From: Oceanobacillus halotolerans
Lineage (GTDB): Bacteria; Bacillota; Bacilli; Bacillales; Amphibacillaceae
DNA: 64,000 nucleotides
Reading direction: 5' to 3'
Assembly: GCF_010993955.1 (NCBI RefSeq)
Contig: NZ_WIXL01000001.1
Location: 35,317-99,316, forward strand
Of the stretch, positions 51,023 through 61,162 are shown piece after piece. The position numbers were made by a program, and so were the translations under genes. The notes beneath the pieces were generated by a model. It ran no database searches, was not told where the DNA came from, and saw nothing but the letters and a program-made list of their open reading frames with translations. Position 1 is the first letter of the stretch. Each line of letters opens with the position of its first letter.

Positions 51023-52996
51023 ATGCCAGATTTCCAAAAAAAGACCATACTTAGCAGCCATTTGTGGATTATATATAGTTTATCCTTTCTTTTTGTGTTA
51101 GCTATTTGGTACTTTCAATGGATTTTAGGACTAATCATGACGATACTTTTAGTTATTTCACTTTACTATAGTATACGACATGAAAAAGAGTTATTGAATG
51201 AAACGGAGGAATATATATCCACATTATCCTATCGTATTAAAAAGGTAGGAGAAGAAGCGTTATTGGAAATGCCAATTGGAATAATTCTTTTTAATGATGA
51301 CTATCAAATTGAATGGGCAAATCCATATATGAATCGATTTGTGGAAGATGATACGTTAGTTGGGAAACCTCTAGAGATTTTATCTGATAAGTTAACACCA
51401 ATGATCAAAGAAGATAAAGAAGAGATATGGCTTCATATAGAGGAATATGAGTTCCAAGTAACGGTTAAAAAAGAAGAACGTTTATTATATTTATTTGATC
51501 GTACGAAACAATCAGAGATCGAAACATTGTATTATAATGATCAAACGATTTTAGCAATTATTTACCTAGATAATTATGAAGAAGTAACCCAGAACATGGA
51601 TGATACATTAAAAAGTCAGTTAAATTCGCAAGTAACTTCTGTATTAAATAATTGGTCACAGGAATCAGGTCTTTACCTAAAGAGAACTTCTCAAGACCGA
51701 TTTTTAGCTGTTGGAACGAAAGAAATTCTGCAATATTTGGAGAAGTCGAAGTTTGACATTTTAGATGAAGTCCGTGAATTAAACGCTGGGCAAAATATTC
51801 CAATTACCTTAAGTATTGGTGTTGGTTCAGGTAATGTTGATCTTCCAACACTTGGAGATTTGGCACAATCTAGTCTTGATTTAGCTTTAGGCCGTGGTGG
51901 AGACCAAGTGGCTATTAAAGATGACTCAGGTAAAGTTCGTTTTTATGGTGGAAAGACGAATCCAGTTGAAAAAAGAACAAGAGTACGTGCACGGGTTATT
52001 TCCCATGCACTTATAGAACTTGTTAAAGCAAGTGACAATGTTATTATTCTTGGACATAAATCACCAGATATGGATTCAATTGGTGCAGCAATCGGGATTC
52101 TAAATATAGCTAAAGCAAATAGTGTAGAAGGTCGAATTGTACTTGACCCTAATGATGTAGACACTGGTGTTAATCGCCTAATTCAATCAATTAAAGAAGA
52201 AGAAAACCTATGGCAATACTTTATCGACCCAGAAGAAGCAGATGAAATGATTACTTCAAGAAGCTTGGTAGTTGTAGTAGATACCCATAAACCATCTATG
52301 GTTGTAAGTGATCGTCTCTTGACGAAGACAGATTATAAAGTGGTAATTGATCATCACAGGAGAGCAGAAGAGTTTGTGGAAAATCCAACACTGGTATATA
52401 TGGAACCATATGCATCCTCTACTGCTGAGTTAGTAACAGAATTGTTAGAGTATCAACCATCGACATTAAAGCTGTCCATGCTGGAAGCAACAGCATTATT
52501 AGCAGGTATTATTGTGGATACGAAAAGCTTTACCCTACGAACAGGATCTCGTACCTTTGATGCAGCTTCTTATTTACGCTCAAAAGGTGCAGATACCGTA
52601 TTAGTGCAACAATTTATGAAGGAAGACCTTGATATTTATATTAAGCGAAGTAGATTAATTGAAAGAGCCACCATTTATCGAGATTCCATTGCCATTGCAA
52701 AAGCAGATGATGGAGAAGTATATGGACCAGTCTTAATCGCACAAGCTGCGGACACTTTGCTAACGATGAGTGGAGTAAATGCATCATTTGTCCTAAGTGA
52801 ACGAACGGATGGTAGAATAGGAATAAGCGCACGCTCACTTGGTAATGTCAATGTGCAAGTTATTATGGAAAAAATGAATGGTGGTGGCCATTTAACCAAT
52901 GCTGCTACCCAAATTGAAGATACAACGATTGATGATGCAGAGGCATTTTTAAAGGATATACTGGATGAATATTATGAAGGGGGAGACACAGAATGA
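51023..52996 (+). CDS. gdpP: Cyclic-di-AMP phosphodiesterase GdpP
   Basis: GdpP degrades c-di-AMP to pApA and so controls potassium, osmotic and wall homeostasis. The 657 residues have two N-terminal TM helices (about 11-55), a PAS domain (about 80-150), a degenerate GGDEF domain (about 175-300), and a DHH/DHHA1 catalytic domain with [16 protein letters not shown] near 345 and [11 protein letters not shown] near 445, then GGGHLTNAA near 625. All metal-binding acids are visible. It overlaps rplI by 4 bases. Confidence 0.97.
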   Translation: MPDFQKKTILSSHLWIIYSLSFLFVLAIWYFQWILGLIMTILLVISLYYSIRHEKELLNETEEYISTLSYRIKKVGEEALLEMPIGIILFNDDYQIEWANPYMNRFVEDDTLVGKPLEILSDKLTPMIKEDKEEIWLHIEEYEFQVTVKKEERLLYLFDRTKQSEIETLYYNDQTILAIIYLDNYEEVTQNMDDTLKSQLNSQVTSVLNNWSQESGLYLKRTSQDRFLAVGTKEILQYLEKSKFDILDEVRELNAGQNIPITLSIGVGSGNVDLPTLGDLAQSSLDLALGRGGDQVAIKDDSGKVRFYGGKTNPVEKRTRVRARVISHALIELVKASDNVIILGHKSPDMDSIGAAIGILNIAKANSVEGRIVLDPNDVDTGVNRLIQSIKEEENLWQYFIDPEEADEMITSRSLVVVVDTHKPSMVVSDRLLTKTDYKVVIDHHRRAEEFVENPTLVYMEPYASSTAELVTELLEYQPSTLKLSMLEATALLAGIIVDTKSFTLRTGSRTFDAASYLRSKGADTVLVQQFMKEDLDIYIKRSRLIERATIYRDSIAIAKADDGEVYGPVLIAQAADTLLTMSGVNASFVLSERTDGRIGISARSLGNVNVQVIMEKMNGGGHLTNAATQIEDTTIDDAEAFLKDILDEYYEGGDTE

Positions 52997-53439
52997 AGGT
53001 AATTTTAATGAAAGATGTAAAAGGACAAGGCAAAAAAGGGGAAGTGAAAAATGTTTCTGATGGCTATGCACGCAACTATTTATTGAAAAATAATCTAGCA
53101 AAAGAAGCAACTAGTGCTAATTTAAAAGCGTTGGAAGCGAAAAAGAAAAAACAAAAGCAAGAAGAACAAGAAGAAGTAGAAGAAGCAAAACGTTTAAAAG
53201 AAGAGCTAGCGAATACGACGGTTGAGGTAAAGGCAAAATCAGGTGATGGTGGTCGATTGTTTGGATCTATTACCAATAAACAAATTGCCGAAGCATTAAA
53301 GAAGTCACATGGCCATAAAATCGATAAACGTAAAATTGAATTGGACTCCCCAATTCGTGCATTAGGCTATACCAATGTTCCTGTCAAATTACACCCTGAA
53401 GTTACTGGTACGATTAAAGTACATGTTGTAGAAGAATAA
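52993..53439 (+). CDS. rplI: 50S ribosomal protein L9
   Basis: L9 is the elongated protein at the base of the L1 stalk. The 148 residues have the N-terminal RNA-binding part ([21 protein letters not shown]), a long Lys/Glu-rich connecting helix and a C-terminal domain ([16 protein letters not shown]). The ATG overlaps the gdpP stop (ATGA), with GGGGGAG upstream. A weak terminator follows. In B. subtilis dnaB (dnaC) follows closely; here 540 bases with a family A repeat intervene. Confidence 0.98.
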   Translation: MKVILMKDVKGQGKKGEVKNVSDGYARNYLLKNNLAKEATSANLKALEAKKKKQKQEEQEEVEEAKRLKEELANTTVEVKAKSGDGGRLFGSITNKQIAEALKKSHGHKIDKRKIELDSPIRALGYTNVPVKLHPEVTGTIKVHVVEE

Positions 53440-53450
53440 AATTGAAACAA

Positions 53451-53482
53451 TTGACCCGCTTTAACAGTGGGTCAACATTTGT
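53451..53482 (+). terminator. Terminator after rplI
   Basis: TTGACCC (53451-53457) pairs with GGGTCAA (53469-53475), followed by a T-rich stretch. Confidence 0.7.
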
Positions 53483-53596
53483 TTAATATAAGGTTCTTTC
53501 TTAAAATGTTAGGATCTTTTCGCATACGTTGTTGGTTTCTAAGATCAATAAACTATATTATGCGCAATAACTAGGATATGCACATAGCTTCGCTAC

Positions 53597-53761
53597 GGAA
53601 AAACACTACGCTTTCACCAGGGGCATAAGTGCGGCATCTGTTCAAACTGTTCGTTTTCACAGTGTCTACTTTACCGCCGGGGAGTGTTGAGCCTTCTCGG
53701 ACTAGCGTCCTGTGGGGTCTCACCGATCTCCTACTTCCCGCAGGAGTCTTCGTGTTTTTCC
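53597..53761 (-). repeat. Family A repeat, long form, unpaired
   Basis: Arms GGAAAAACAC (53597-53606) and GTGTTTTTCC (53752-53761). The 58-base module is present. It is the only full copy here without a head-to-head partner; GGATCTTTTCGCATAC and TATTATGCGCAATAAC on its left are family boundary motifs. The gap 53440-53979 has no gene. Confidence 0.87.
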
Positions 53762-53979
53762 TCCGCTAAGTTGTGCTGCACTCATTTTAAATATTCCTAG
53801 TGACAATGACAGTTGTTCGAAGCGAATAATAGACATTGTCAATATTGAGTGTTTTTAATTTAGAAAACAGCCAACTGGTGAATTCGCAAATAGAATGTAA
53901 GAATGGGACATGCATGTATTGTCTATGAGGAGATTTACGTAACGATCGTGTTTGAAAGTCTTCATAAGGAGGAGAAACG

Positions 53980-55353
53980 ATGAGTGAATTGTGGAATGAT
54001 CGAACACCACCACATAATGTCGATGCTGAACAAGCTGTTTTAGGTGCTATTTTCTTAGAGCCAGAAGCATTTGCACAAGCATCAGAACGCTTGATGCCAG
54101 AAGATTTCTATCGTGCTAGCCACCAACGTATATTTGATGCGATGATGAAGCTCTCGGATAGAGGAGAACCAATTGACATTGTTACCGTAACAACCTCCTT
54201 ATCAAATGAGAAGACATTGGAGGAAATTGGTGGTGTTTCCTATTTAACCGATATTGCTAGCAGTGTTCCGACAGCGGCAAATATTGAATACTATAGTAAG
54301 ATCGTGGAAGAAAAAGCCTTGTTGCGCCGTTTAATCCGCACAGCAACAGATATTGTGACAACTAGTTTTAGCAATGAAGATCAAGTAGAAGATGTATTAA
54401 ATGAAGCAGAGAAAAACATATTAGAGGTTTCCGGTCGAAAAAATTCAGGTGCTTTTAAATCTATTAAAGATGTATTGATAGATGTGTATGATAATATAGA
54501 ACAGCTTCACCAGCAAAGTGAGGATGTAACAGGTGTTCCAACAGGTTTTCGTGACTTGGATCGAATCACATCTGGTTTCCAAAAAAATGACTTAATTATT
54601 ATTGCTGCTCGTCCATCAGTTGGTAAAACAGCATTTGCTTTAAACGTTGCTCAAAGTGTCGCAACGAATACAGATGAAAATGTCGCGATATTCAGTTTGG
54701 AAATGGGAGCAGATCAATTAGTGTCTCGTATGCTTTGTGCTGAAGGAAATATTGATGCACAACGCCTTCGTACAGGAAATCTAGAGGCAGATGACTGGGG
54801 TAAACTTACGATGGCAATGGGTAGCTTATCAAATGCTGGGATTTACATTGATGATTCTCCAGGTATCCGAGTAAGTGAAATTCGATCGAAATGTCGTCGC
54901 CTGAAACAAGAGCATGGGTTAGGCATGATTTTAATTGATTACTTGCAGTTAATCCAAGGAAGTGAAAATTCACGTGAGAATAGGCAACAAGAGGTATCGG
55001 AAATCTCTCGTTCTTTAAAAGCATTAGCACGTGAATTAAATGTTCCATTAATTGCTTTGTCACAGCTCTCCCGTGGAGTAGAATCAAGACAGGATAAGCG
55101 ACCAATGATGTCAGATTTACGTGAATCTGGAAGTATTGAACAGGATGCGGATATTGTTGGATTTTTGTATCGTGATGATTACTATGATCAAGAATCTGAA
55201 CAACAGAACATTATTGAAATCATTATATCAAAACAGCGTAATGGTCCAGTTGGTACAGTAGAATTAGCATTTGTAAAAGAATATAATAAGTTTGTAGACT
55301 TAGATCATCGGTATAGTACGAGTGATATACCACCAGAGCCCATACACGCCTAA
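53980..55353 (+). CDS. dnaB: Replicative DNA helicase
   Basis: The hexameric 5'-3' helicase of the replisome, called DnaC in B. subtilis. The 457 residues have the N-terminal primase-binding domain (PPHNVDAEQAVLGAI), the RecA-like core with Walker A ARPSVGKTAFALN, Walker B GMILIDYLQLIQ, and LSQLSRGVESRQDKRPMMSDLR containing the sensor and arginine finger. No intein. AAGGAGG lies 7 bases before the ATG. A 13-bp perfect terminator follows. Confidence 0.98.
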   Translation: MSELWNDRTPPHNVDAEQAVLGAIFLEPEAFAQASERLMPEDFYRASHQRIFDAMMKLSDRGEPIDIVTVTTSLSNEKTLEEIGGVSYLTDIASSVPTAANIEYYSKIVEEKALLRRLIRTATDIVTTSFSNEDQVEDVLNEAEKNILEVSGRKNSGAFKSIKDVLIDVYDNIEQLHQQSEDVTGVPTGFRDLDRITSGFQKNDLIIIAARPSVGKTAFALNVAQSVATNTDENVAIFSLEMGADQLVSRMLCAEGNIDAQRLRTGNLEADDWGKLTMAMGSLSNAGIYIDDSPGIRVSEIRSKCRRLKQEHGLGMILIDYLQLIQGSENSRENRQQEVSEISRSLKALARELNVPLIALSQLSRGVESRQDKRPMMSDLRESGSIEQDADIVGFLYRDDYYDQESEQQNIIEIIISKQRNGPVGTVELAFVKEYNKFVDLDHRYSTSDIPPEPIHA

Positions 55354-55358
55354 AATGC

Positions 55359-55402
55359 AAAAGCTTGTAGAGAAATCATCCGTTTTTCTACAAGCTTTTT
55401 AT
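55359..55402 (+). terminator. Terminator after dnaB
   Basis: AAAAGCTTGTAGA (55359-55371) pairs perfectly with TCTACAAGCTTTT (55387-55399), followed by further Ts. Confidence 0.95.
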
Positions 55403-55596
55403 TATGCTTTATGATGGATTCAGTTAAGTTCGTATCAACCCCATTAGTTAGTATACCTTTTATTACGATCTACTACATAATTCAGGTTCCTCTTCCCTTA
55501 CGTTGTAGTTTTTTTCTACGCATAATTCATATTGTGCGCAATAGTTTTAATATGTTTCCTTATCATCCTTTATAGGATGAGTGCTCAACCACCGCA

Positions 55597-55709
55597 GCGG
55601 AAAACACTCGCTTTCCTCGGGGAACGCTTCAGCCTCCTCGCGAGCAAAGTACGCTCGCTGTGGGGTCTTCAGACTGTTCCTTTTCCCGTAGGAGTCTCGC
55701 ATTTTCCGC
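55597..55709 (-). repeat. Family A repeat, short form, divergent
   Basis: Arms GCGGAAAA (55597-55604) and TTTTCCGC (55702-55709) are complementary over 8 bases. The middle GCGAGCAAAG/CGCTCGC loop region differs from other copies. The 58-base module is absent. Confidence 0.8.
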
Positions 55710-55808
55710 CGCTTGGAATAGCTTCCCAACAATTATTTGGCTGACCATAACTCCATAACAACGGATTACTATAAATAATGACATAGCCAAAAACATATCA
55801 CAAGCGTA

Positions 55809-55970
55809 GGAAATATACGGAGACTCCTGCGGGAAGAGAGGCATAGGTGAGACCCCGGAGTGCGTAGCACGAGGAGGCTCAACAGCCACCCGCGGTAAAG
55901 TAGACACTGTTAAACGAACAGTTGAACAGATGTCGCACTTATGCCCCTGGTGAAAGCGAAGTATATTTCC
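55809..55970 (+). repeat. Family A repeat, long form
   Basis: Arms GGAAATATAC (55809-55818) and GTATATTTCC (55961-55970); inner helix CTGCGGG (55827-55833) with CCCGCGG (55889-55895); hairpin GTGC-GTA-GCAC in the apical part; 58-base module present. Confidence 0.88.
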
Positions 55971-56254
55971 GTAGCGATTTTCATAGCTAAAACTATTGTG
56001 CATAATACATCAACTGTGTATTAAGATTTATACTTAAAAAACAAAAATCTTTTAGATAACACCCTGATCAAAGATAGAAGATTACGTGATTTCATGATTT
56101 ACCAGGTATATACGGTTACTCATTCTATTACTCTTAAAGAATAATTTCTACTTTAGAAACGAAACTGGAAGAGTGGCCGGAATTATCAGTAGAGGAGATA
56201 TTATCCATCATTTATCCAAGCAGAATTTTGAATAAGAAAAATAAGATAATGTAT

Positions 56255-56298
56255 TTTGACGAACGATAAAAAAATATAGATTTATAATGTTCGTGTTC
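56255..56298. promoter_or_regulatory. PurR operator (paired PurBoxes) upstream of purA
   Basis: TTTGACGAACGAT (56255-56267) and, inverted, AATGTTCGTGTTC (56286-56298) both hold the CGAAC core of PurBoxes in convergent-pair arrangement, separated by 18 bases. The pair ends 3 bases before the purA -35 element, so bound PurR would block RNA polymerase. Confidence 0.78.
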
Positions 56299-56301
56299 TA
56301 A

Positions 56302-56330
56302 TTGACTATATAGGTGTTTATTGATAAAAT
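56302..56330 (+). promoter_or_regulatory. SigA-type promoter of purA
   Basis: TTGACT (56302-56307) and TAAAAT (56325-56330) are 17 bases apart, directly downstream of the paired PurBoxes. Confidence 0.82.
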
Positions 56331-56365
56331 TGCACTATCTTAGTAACAATTAACATACTTTATAA

Positions 56366-57670
<1,305 letters not shown>

Positions 57671-57681
57671 AACAACTGTAA

Positions 57682-57716
57682 GGTACTCCCATATTTAGAG
57701 TGGAAGTGCCTTTTTT
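57682..57716 (+). terminator. Terminator after purA
   Basis: GGTACTCCCA (57682-57691) pairs with TGGAAGTGCC (57701-57710) with one mismatch and a G-U pair, followed by TTTTTT. Confidence 0.87.
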
Positions 57717-57736
57717 CAGCATTATTTGGTTCTTTT

Positions 57737-57753
57737 TGTAATCATTTTGTAAA
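57737..57753 (+). promoter_or_regulatory. WalR-box-like direct repeat upstream of the M23 endopeptidase
   Basis: TGTAAT-N5-TGTAAA fits the WalR (YycF) consensus TGTWAH-N5-TGTWAH without mismatch. A second, imperfect pair lies on the other strand (57769-57785). WalR itself is encoded 2.7 kb downstream and regulates wall hydrolases in Bacillus. Confidence 0.65.
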
Positions 57754-57764
57754 AAAACATCGAG

Positions 57765-57792
57765 TTATGATACAGTTTCTTTACAGTATGAT
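57765..57792 (+). promoter_or_regulatory. Candidate promoter of the M23 endopeptidase gene
   Basis: TATGAT (57787-57792) is a good -10. The -35 TTATGA (57765-57770) at 16 bases is weak, as expected for an activated promoter. The WalR-like box ends 12 bases before it. Confidence 0.5.
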
Positions 57793-57882
57793 GAATACTA
57801 TTCCATTATCCCCCATTCCTGTGGTAGATTGATAAAGTAAATTTGAAAATCTATCAATCTACTTGATAGGGGGAACGAAACG

Positions 57883-59316
57883 GTGTTTTACAACAGTACT
57901 AGAAAGAACAAACAACTTAAAGTGTCAGGATCTATACAAAGACTTATGATTTTGCTTTGCCTTGCATTGCCTTTTACCTTTTCAAGTGTAGTTGCTGCGG
58001 AGAATGGTGACTTAGAAACTATTTACCACGTATACATAGATGGTAAACATATTGGAAAGGTTGATACGAAGGAAACGGTGCAAACTGTTATAGAGGACAA
58101 ATTAGCTAATAACACCAATGATGATGGTCTTACCCGAGCGATTCAACAAGACATTTCCTATGTTTCTGAAAAAGCATTTCACCCAACAGTTCAAAATAGA
58201 GAAGTGACAGAAGTCTTAGAAGATACATTAACTACTGGAATTGAAGCAGTTGAACTTCATGTCGATAACCAGATAGTTGGTTATTTTAAAGATCAAGAAA
58301 CAGCTGAAAAAGTACTTTTTAACTATAAAGCAAAATATGTTGATAAAGAAGTGCTAGAGGAAGTTGAATCTAGAAGAAAGACAGATACTATACTCGACAT
58401 AGATGAAAGCCAAATCAAAGATGTCACATTATCAGAAGATGTCTCCTTCTCGACGGAAAAAGTAAACCAAGAGGAGCTTCTTTCTGTTAAACAAGGTGTT
58501 AAAATCCTAGAAAAAGGAACGTTAGAAGAGAAAGTACACCATGTCGCAGAAGGAGAAGTATTAGGAGAGATTGCGGATCAATATGATTTGTCTACGAAAA
58601 AATTACTAGAATTAAACCCATCGGTAACCGAAGAATCCGTTCTTCAAATCAATCAGGAAATTAACGTAACAGACACTGAACCATTTGCAGAAGTTATCCT
58701 AATCGAAGAAAAACGAACAGAAGAAGCAATTCCTTATGACACAGAAGTAATAGAGTCTGATGAGTTATATAAAGGTGAAGAAGAAGTTCAACAAAAAGGA
58801 AAAAAAGGAAAACGTGACGTCCTTTATTCCATCAAAAAGCAAAATGGAACTATTATTGATCAAGAAGTGCTAGATGAAACAATTCTCAAGGATCCCGTTA
58901 AAGAAGTGATTATCAAAGGAACTAAGGTAATACCTTCGCGTGGTACAGGGTCTCTCAGTTGGCCAGCGGTCGGTGGCTATATTTCTAGTCATGTTGGCGA
59001 GCGTTGGGGATCAACGCATAAGGGGATTGACATTGCTCGCCCAAGTAATCGAAACATTTTAGCTGCTGATAATGGTGTTGTAGAATCTGCTGGTTATGAT
59101 AGCGGTGGTTATGGGAATAAAATCGTCATTAATCATAATAATGGGATGAAAACCATATATGCTCATCTTCAGTCTATTGATGTAAAGGTAGGCCAAACGG
59201 TAGAAAAAGGATCTAAAATCGGTGTAATGGGTTCAACAGGCAATTCAACTGGAATTCACTTGCATTTCGAAGTTTATAAAAATGGAGCATTAGAAAATCC
59301 AACGAATTATTTCTAA
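57883..59316 (+). CDS. Cell wall endopeptidase with LysM, G5 and M23 domains
   Basis: This 477-residue exported protein has a signal peptide or anchor (about 18-40), a LysM wall-binding domain (EGEVLGEIADQYDLSTKKLLELN near 225), a G5-like domain (about 275-350) and a C-terminal M23 zinc peptidase. The zinc site is complete: H in STHKGIDIARPS, D four residues later, and HLHFEV. It would cut peptide cross-links in peptidoglycan. The start is GTG behind GATAGGGGG. A WalR-like box upstream and walRK downstream suggest control by the WalRK system. Closest functional comparisons are WalR-regulated DL-endopeptidases, though those belong to another family. Confidence 0.92.
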   Translation: MFYNSTRKNKQLKVSGSIQRLMILLCLALPFTFSSVVAAENGDLETIYHVYIDGKHIGKVDTKETVQTVIEDKLANNTNDDGLTRAIQQDISYVSEKAFHPTVQNREVTEVLEDTLTTGIEAVELHVDNQIVGYFKDQETAEKVLFNYKAKYVDKEVLEEVESRRKTDTILDIDESQIKDVTLSEDVSFSTEKVNQEELLSVKQGVKILEKGTLEEKVHHVAEGEVLGEIADQYDLSTKKLLELNPSVTEESVLQINQEINVTDTEPFAEVILIEEKRTEEAIPYDTEVIESDELYKGEEEVQQKGKKGKRDVLYSIKKQNGTIIDQEVLDETILKDPVKEVIIKGTKVIPSRGTGSLSWPAVGGYISSHVGERWGSTHKGIDIARPSNRNILAADNGVVESAGYDSGGYGNKIVINHNNGMKTIYAHLQSIDVKVGQTVEKGSKIGVMGSTGNSTGIHLHFEVYKNGALENPTNYF

Positions 59317-59335
59317 GCGCAAACTTATTATAGAT

Positions 59336-59384
59336 AAAGCTGGCTCAGTAGGAGGAATTCCTCCAAACGAGTCAGCTTTTATTC
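59336..59384 (+). terminator. Terminator after the M23 gene
   Basis: AAAGCTGGCTC (59336-59346) pairs with GAGTCAGCTTT (59369-59379) with one mismatch, with an inner GGAGGAATTCCTCC palindrome, then TTATT. Confidence 0.88.
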
Positions 59385-59411
59385 GTATTTTGATAGTGAG
59401 CGCTATTTAAA

Positions 59412-59540
59412 GACGGTCTAATGGACTATTTCAGTGGTTTTCCGTTCACTTCGGTCCAATAGAGACGATCTAATGGACTATTTCAGTGGTTTTCCGTTCA
59501 CTTCGGTCCAATAGAGATGGTCTAATGGACTATTTCTTTG
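59412..59540. repeat. Tandem repeat, 52-base period, about 2.4 copies
   Basis: Units begin at 59412, 59464 and 59516; the third is cut short. Each contains TAATGGACTATTTC and CACTTCGGTCCAATAG, so GGAC and GTCC can fold within a unit. The first two units are nearly identical, which suggests recent duplication. No reading frame of interest crosses it. Confidence 0.9.
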
Positions 59541-59757
59541 AGTTTATTACCGTTTGTTCTGTCAGTAATAATTAATGTTATTCATATGTTACAATTCACG
59601 TCACATAATCCATCTTATATGCATGACGTTTCATACCTAAAAGCAACAATCTTTTAGAAAACAGCCTTTCTAAAAGACGGTTACATCCAGATATGGAACG
59701 TCCTGCGTATAAGATGTATGATGCGCAATAACGAGAATATGCATATTGCTTCGCTTC

Positions 59758-59931
59758 GGAAAAACACTTCGCTTTCACCAGGGGCATAAGTGCGACATCT
59801 GTTCAAACTATTCGTTTTCACAGTGTCTACTTTATCACGTACGACCTCAGCCTACCTTGGAAGAAAACCGTTTCCTGTTTCAGATCTAGCTGTGTGTTTT
59901 TTTCGCAGAAGTCGACTGTCCTACGATCCAA
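59758..59931 (-). repeat. Family A repeat, long form, mismatched ends
   Basis: The left arm is GGAAAAACAC (59758-59767), but the other end reads GTCGACTGTCC like the copy at 24.4 kb. The ends are not complementary. This is the exception among full copies and looks like a recombinant. Confidence 0.75.
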
Positions 59932-59985
59932 TCAACTATCGTATAAACACAATATATAATAGGAAATGTTGATTCTATCAGTGGA

Positions 59986-60153
59986 GGAAATATACGTAGA
60001 CTCCAACGGTTCGTCGGCTAAAACGGTCACGTCCTGTGACCAACACTGACACTAGAACGTCCTGTTCGTCGGAAAGGCCTAGATGAGACCCCACAAACGA
60101 GGAACGAGTTGAGGAGGCTCAGCAGCCACCCGTGGAAAGCGAAGTATATTTCC
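59986..60153 (+). repeat. Family A repeat, short form with an internal insertion
   Basis: Arms GGAAATATAC (59986-59995) and GTATATTTCC (60144-60153). After GTAGACTCC an insertion of about 65 bases lies between two direct GTTCGTCGG copies (60010-60018 and 60068-60076 approximately) and contains a GGTCAC/GTGACC hairpin. The usual GGCCTAGATGAGACC follows. Confidence 0.8.
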
Positions 60154-60451
60154 GGAACGGATAAATGCTCTAAGCATCGCTTGTTACGCATAAAAAGAAT
60201 TATGTGCATTAGAAAGCCAACACACTATGTGAAAAGATTTTAAATAAAAGATTGTTATTTTTCACATCCTATTTTTAAGTGATAGGTTATCAATGTTAAC
60301 TTAAAAAAATCAACTATGCTTTAGAAAAGACCTCATGGGTTGAAATAGCCGATAATGGTCAAAGAGTAATTTGTAGGTGCAGACATTTGCTAGAAAGTAC
60401 GATAAAATAAAGAGAGTAGAAGAGTTTATCGTTTAAAAGGATGTGAGGATT

Positions 60452-61156
60452 GTGAGTCAAAAAATTTTAGTAGTAGATGATGAGCAACCAATTGCAGATA
60501 TATTAAAATTCAACCTAGAAAAAGAGGGCTATGATGTTATATGTGCCTATGATGGAGATGAAGCAATTAAACTGGCTGAAGAAGAAAAACCAGACTTAGT
60601 ATTACTGGATATTATGCTCCCTAATAAAGATGGGAATGAAGTTTGTCGGGAAATACGAAAGACACAAACAATGCCAATTATCATGTTAACGGCCAAGGAT
60701 GCAGAAATAGATAAAGTATTAGGCCTTGAGCTTGGTGCAGACGACTATGTAACAAAGCCGTTTAGTAATCGGGAATTAACTGCAAGAGTGAAAGCAAATT
60801 TACGACGACAACAACAAGTGCCTGAAGAATCAACAAAGAAAACAAAAGATATTGCCATTGGTAAGTTGGTCATTCATCCTGAGGCTTATACTGTTACGCG
60901 TGATGGCGAACAGATTGAATTAACACATCGTGAATTTGAGCTAGTCCATTACCTAGGGCGTCATATTGGACAAGTGATGACAAGAGAACATTTATTAGAA
61001 ACGGTTTGGGGCTATGACTATTTTGGGGATGTACGAACAGTTGATGTCACGGTCCGCCGCCTTCGTGAAAAAATTGAGGAGAATCCAAGTAATCCGTCTT
61101 GGATCGTCACAAGACGAGGTGTTGGGTATTATTTACGTAACCCTGAGCAGGAGTAA
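60452..61156 (+). CDS. walR: Response regulator WalR (YycF)
   Basis: WalR is the essential OmpR-type regulator of wall metabolism. The 234 residues have a receiver domain with Asp9, Asp10 and phosphoacceptor Asp53 ([11 protein letters not shown]), Thr in MLTAKD and Lys in TKPFS, then a winged helix with [24 protein letters not shown] 60452 is chosen over GTG 60443, because the latter overlaps the GTGAGG site and homologues have about 235 residues. walK follows after 6 bases. Confidence 0.98.
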   Translation: MSQKILVVDDEQPIADILKFNLEKEGYDVICAYDGDEAIKLAEEEKPDLVLLDIMLPNKDGNEVCREIRKTQTMPIIMLTAKDAEIDKVLGLELGADDYVTKPFSNRELTARVKANLRRQQQVPEESTKKTKDIAIGKLVIHPEAYTVTRDGEQIELTHREFELVHYLGRHIGQVMTREHLLETVWGYDYFGDVRTVDVTVRRLREKIEENPSNPSWIVTRRGVGYYLRNPEQE

Positions 61157-61162
61157 TGTTGT

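Larger units (their letters stand above)
55510..56060. repeat. Compound family A element between dnaB and purA
   Basis: The 1,027-base gap holds a head-to-head pair: an inverted copy at 55597-55709 and a direct copy at 55809-55970, separated by 99 bases. Outer motifs TGTGCGCAATAG (about 55536) and CTATTGTGCATAATAC (about 55991) are inverted. An ORF at 55629-56003 is repeat only. 56061-56254 shows nothing I recognise. Confidence 0.75.
59630..60250. repeat. Compound family A element upstream of walR
   Basis: Left boundary AAGCAACAATCTTTTAGAAA (59641-59660) with a CTTTTAGA/TCTAAAAG inverted repeat, then GATGCGCAATAAC, an inverted A copy (59758-59931), the 54-base spacer, a direct A copy (59986-60153), and a right boundary GTTACGCATAA to AAAGATTTT. 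The M23-walR gap of 1,135 bases contains no gene. ORFs here are repeat only. 60250-60451 must hold the walR promoter, which I cannot place with confidence. Confidence 0.75.

Noticed and set aside
55547-56003. Open frames of 61-124 codons across 55.5-56.0 kb
   Set aside because: They lie wholly within the head-to-head family A pair and owe their length to the GC-rich repeat.
57769-57785. Second WalR box on the minus strand
   Set aside because: TGTAAA-N5-TGTATC breaks the consensus at one key base; mentioned only as a weak match.
59596-60209. Open frames of about 60 codons upstream of walR
   Set aside because: All are in family A repeats or their boundaries, with no start signals.
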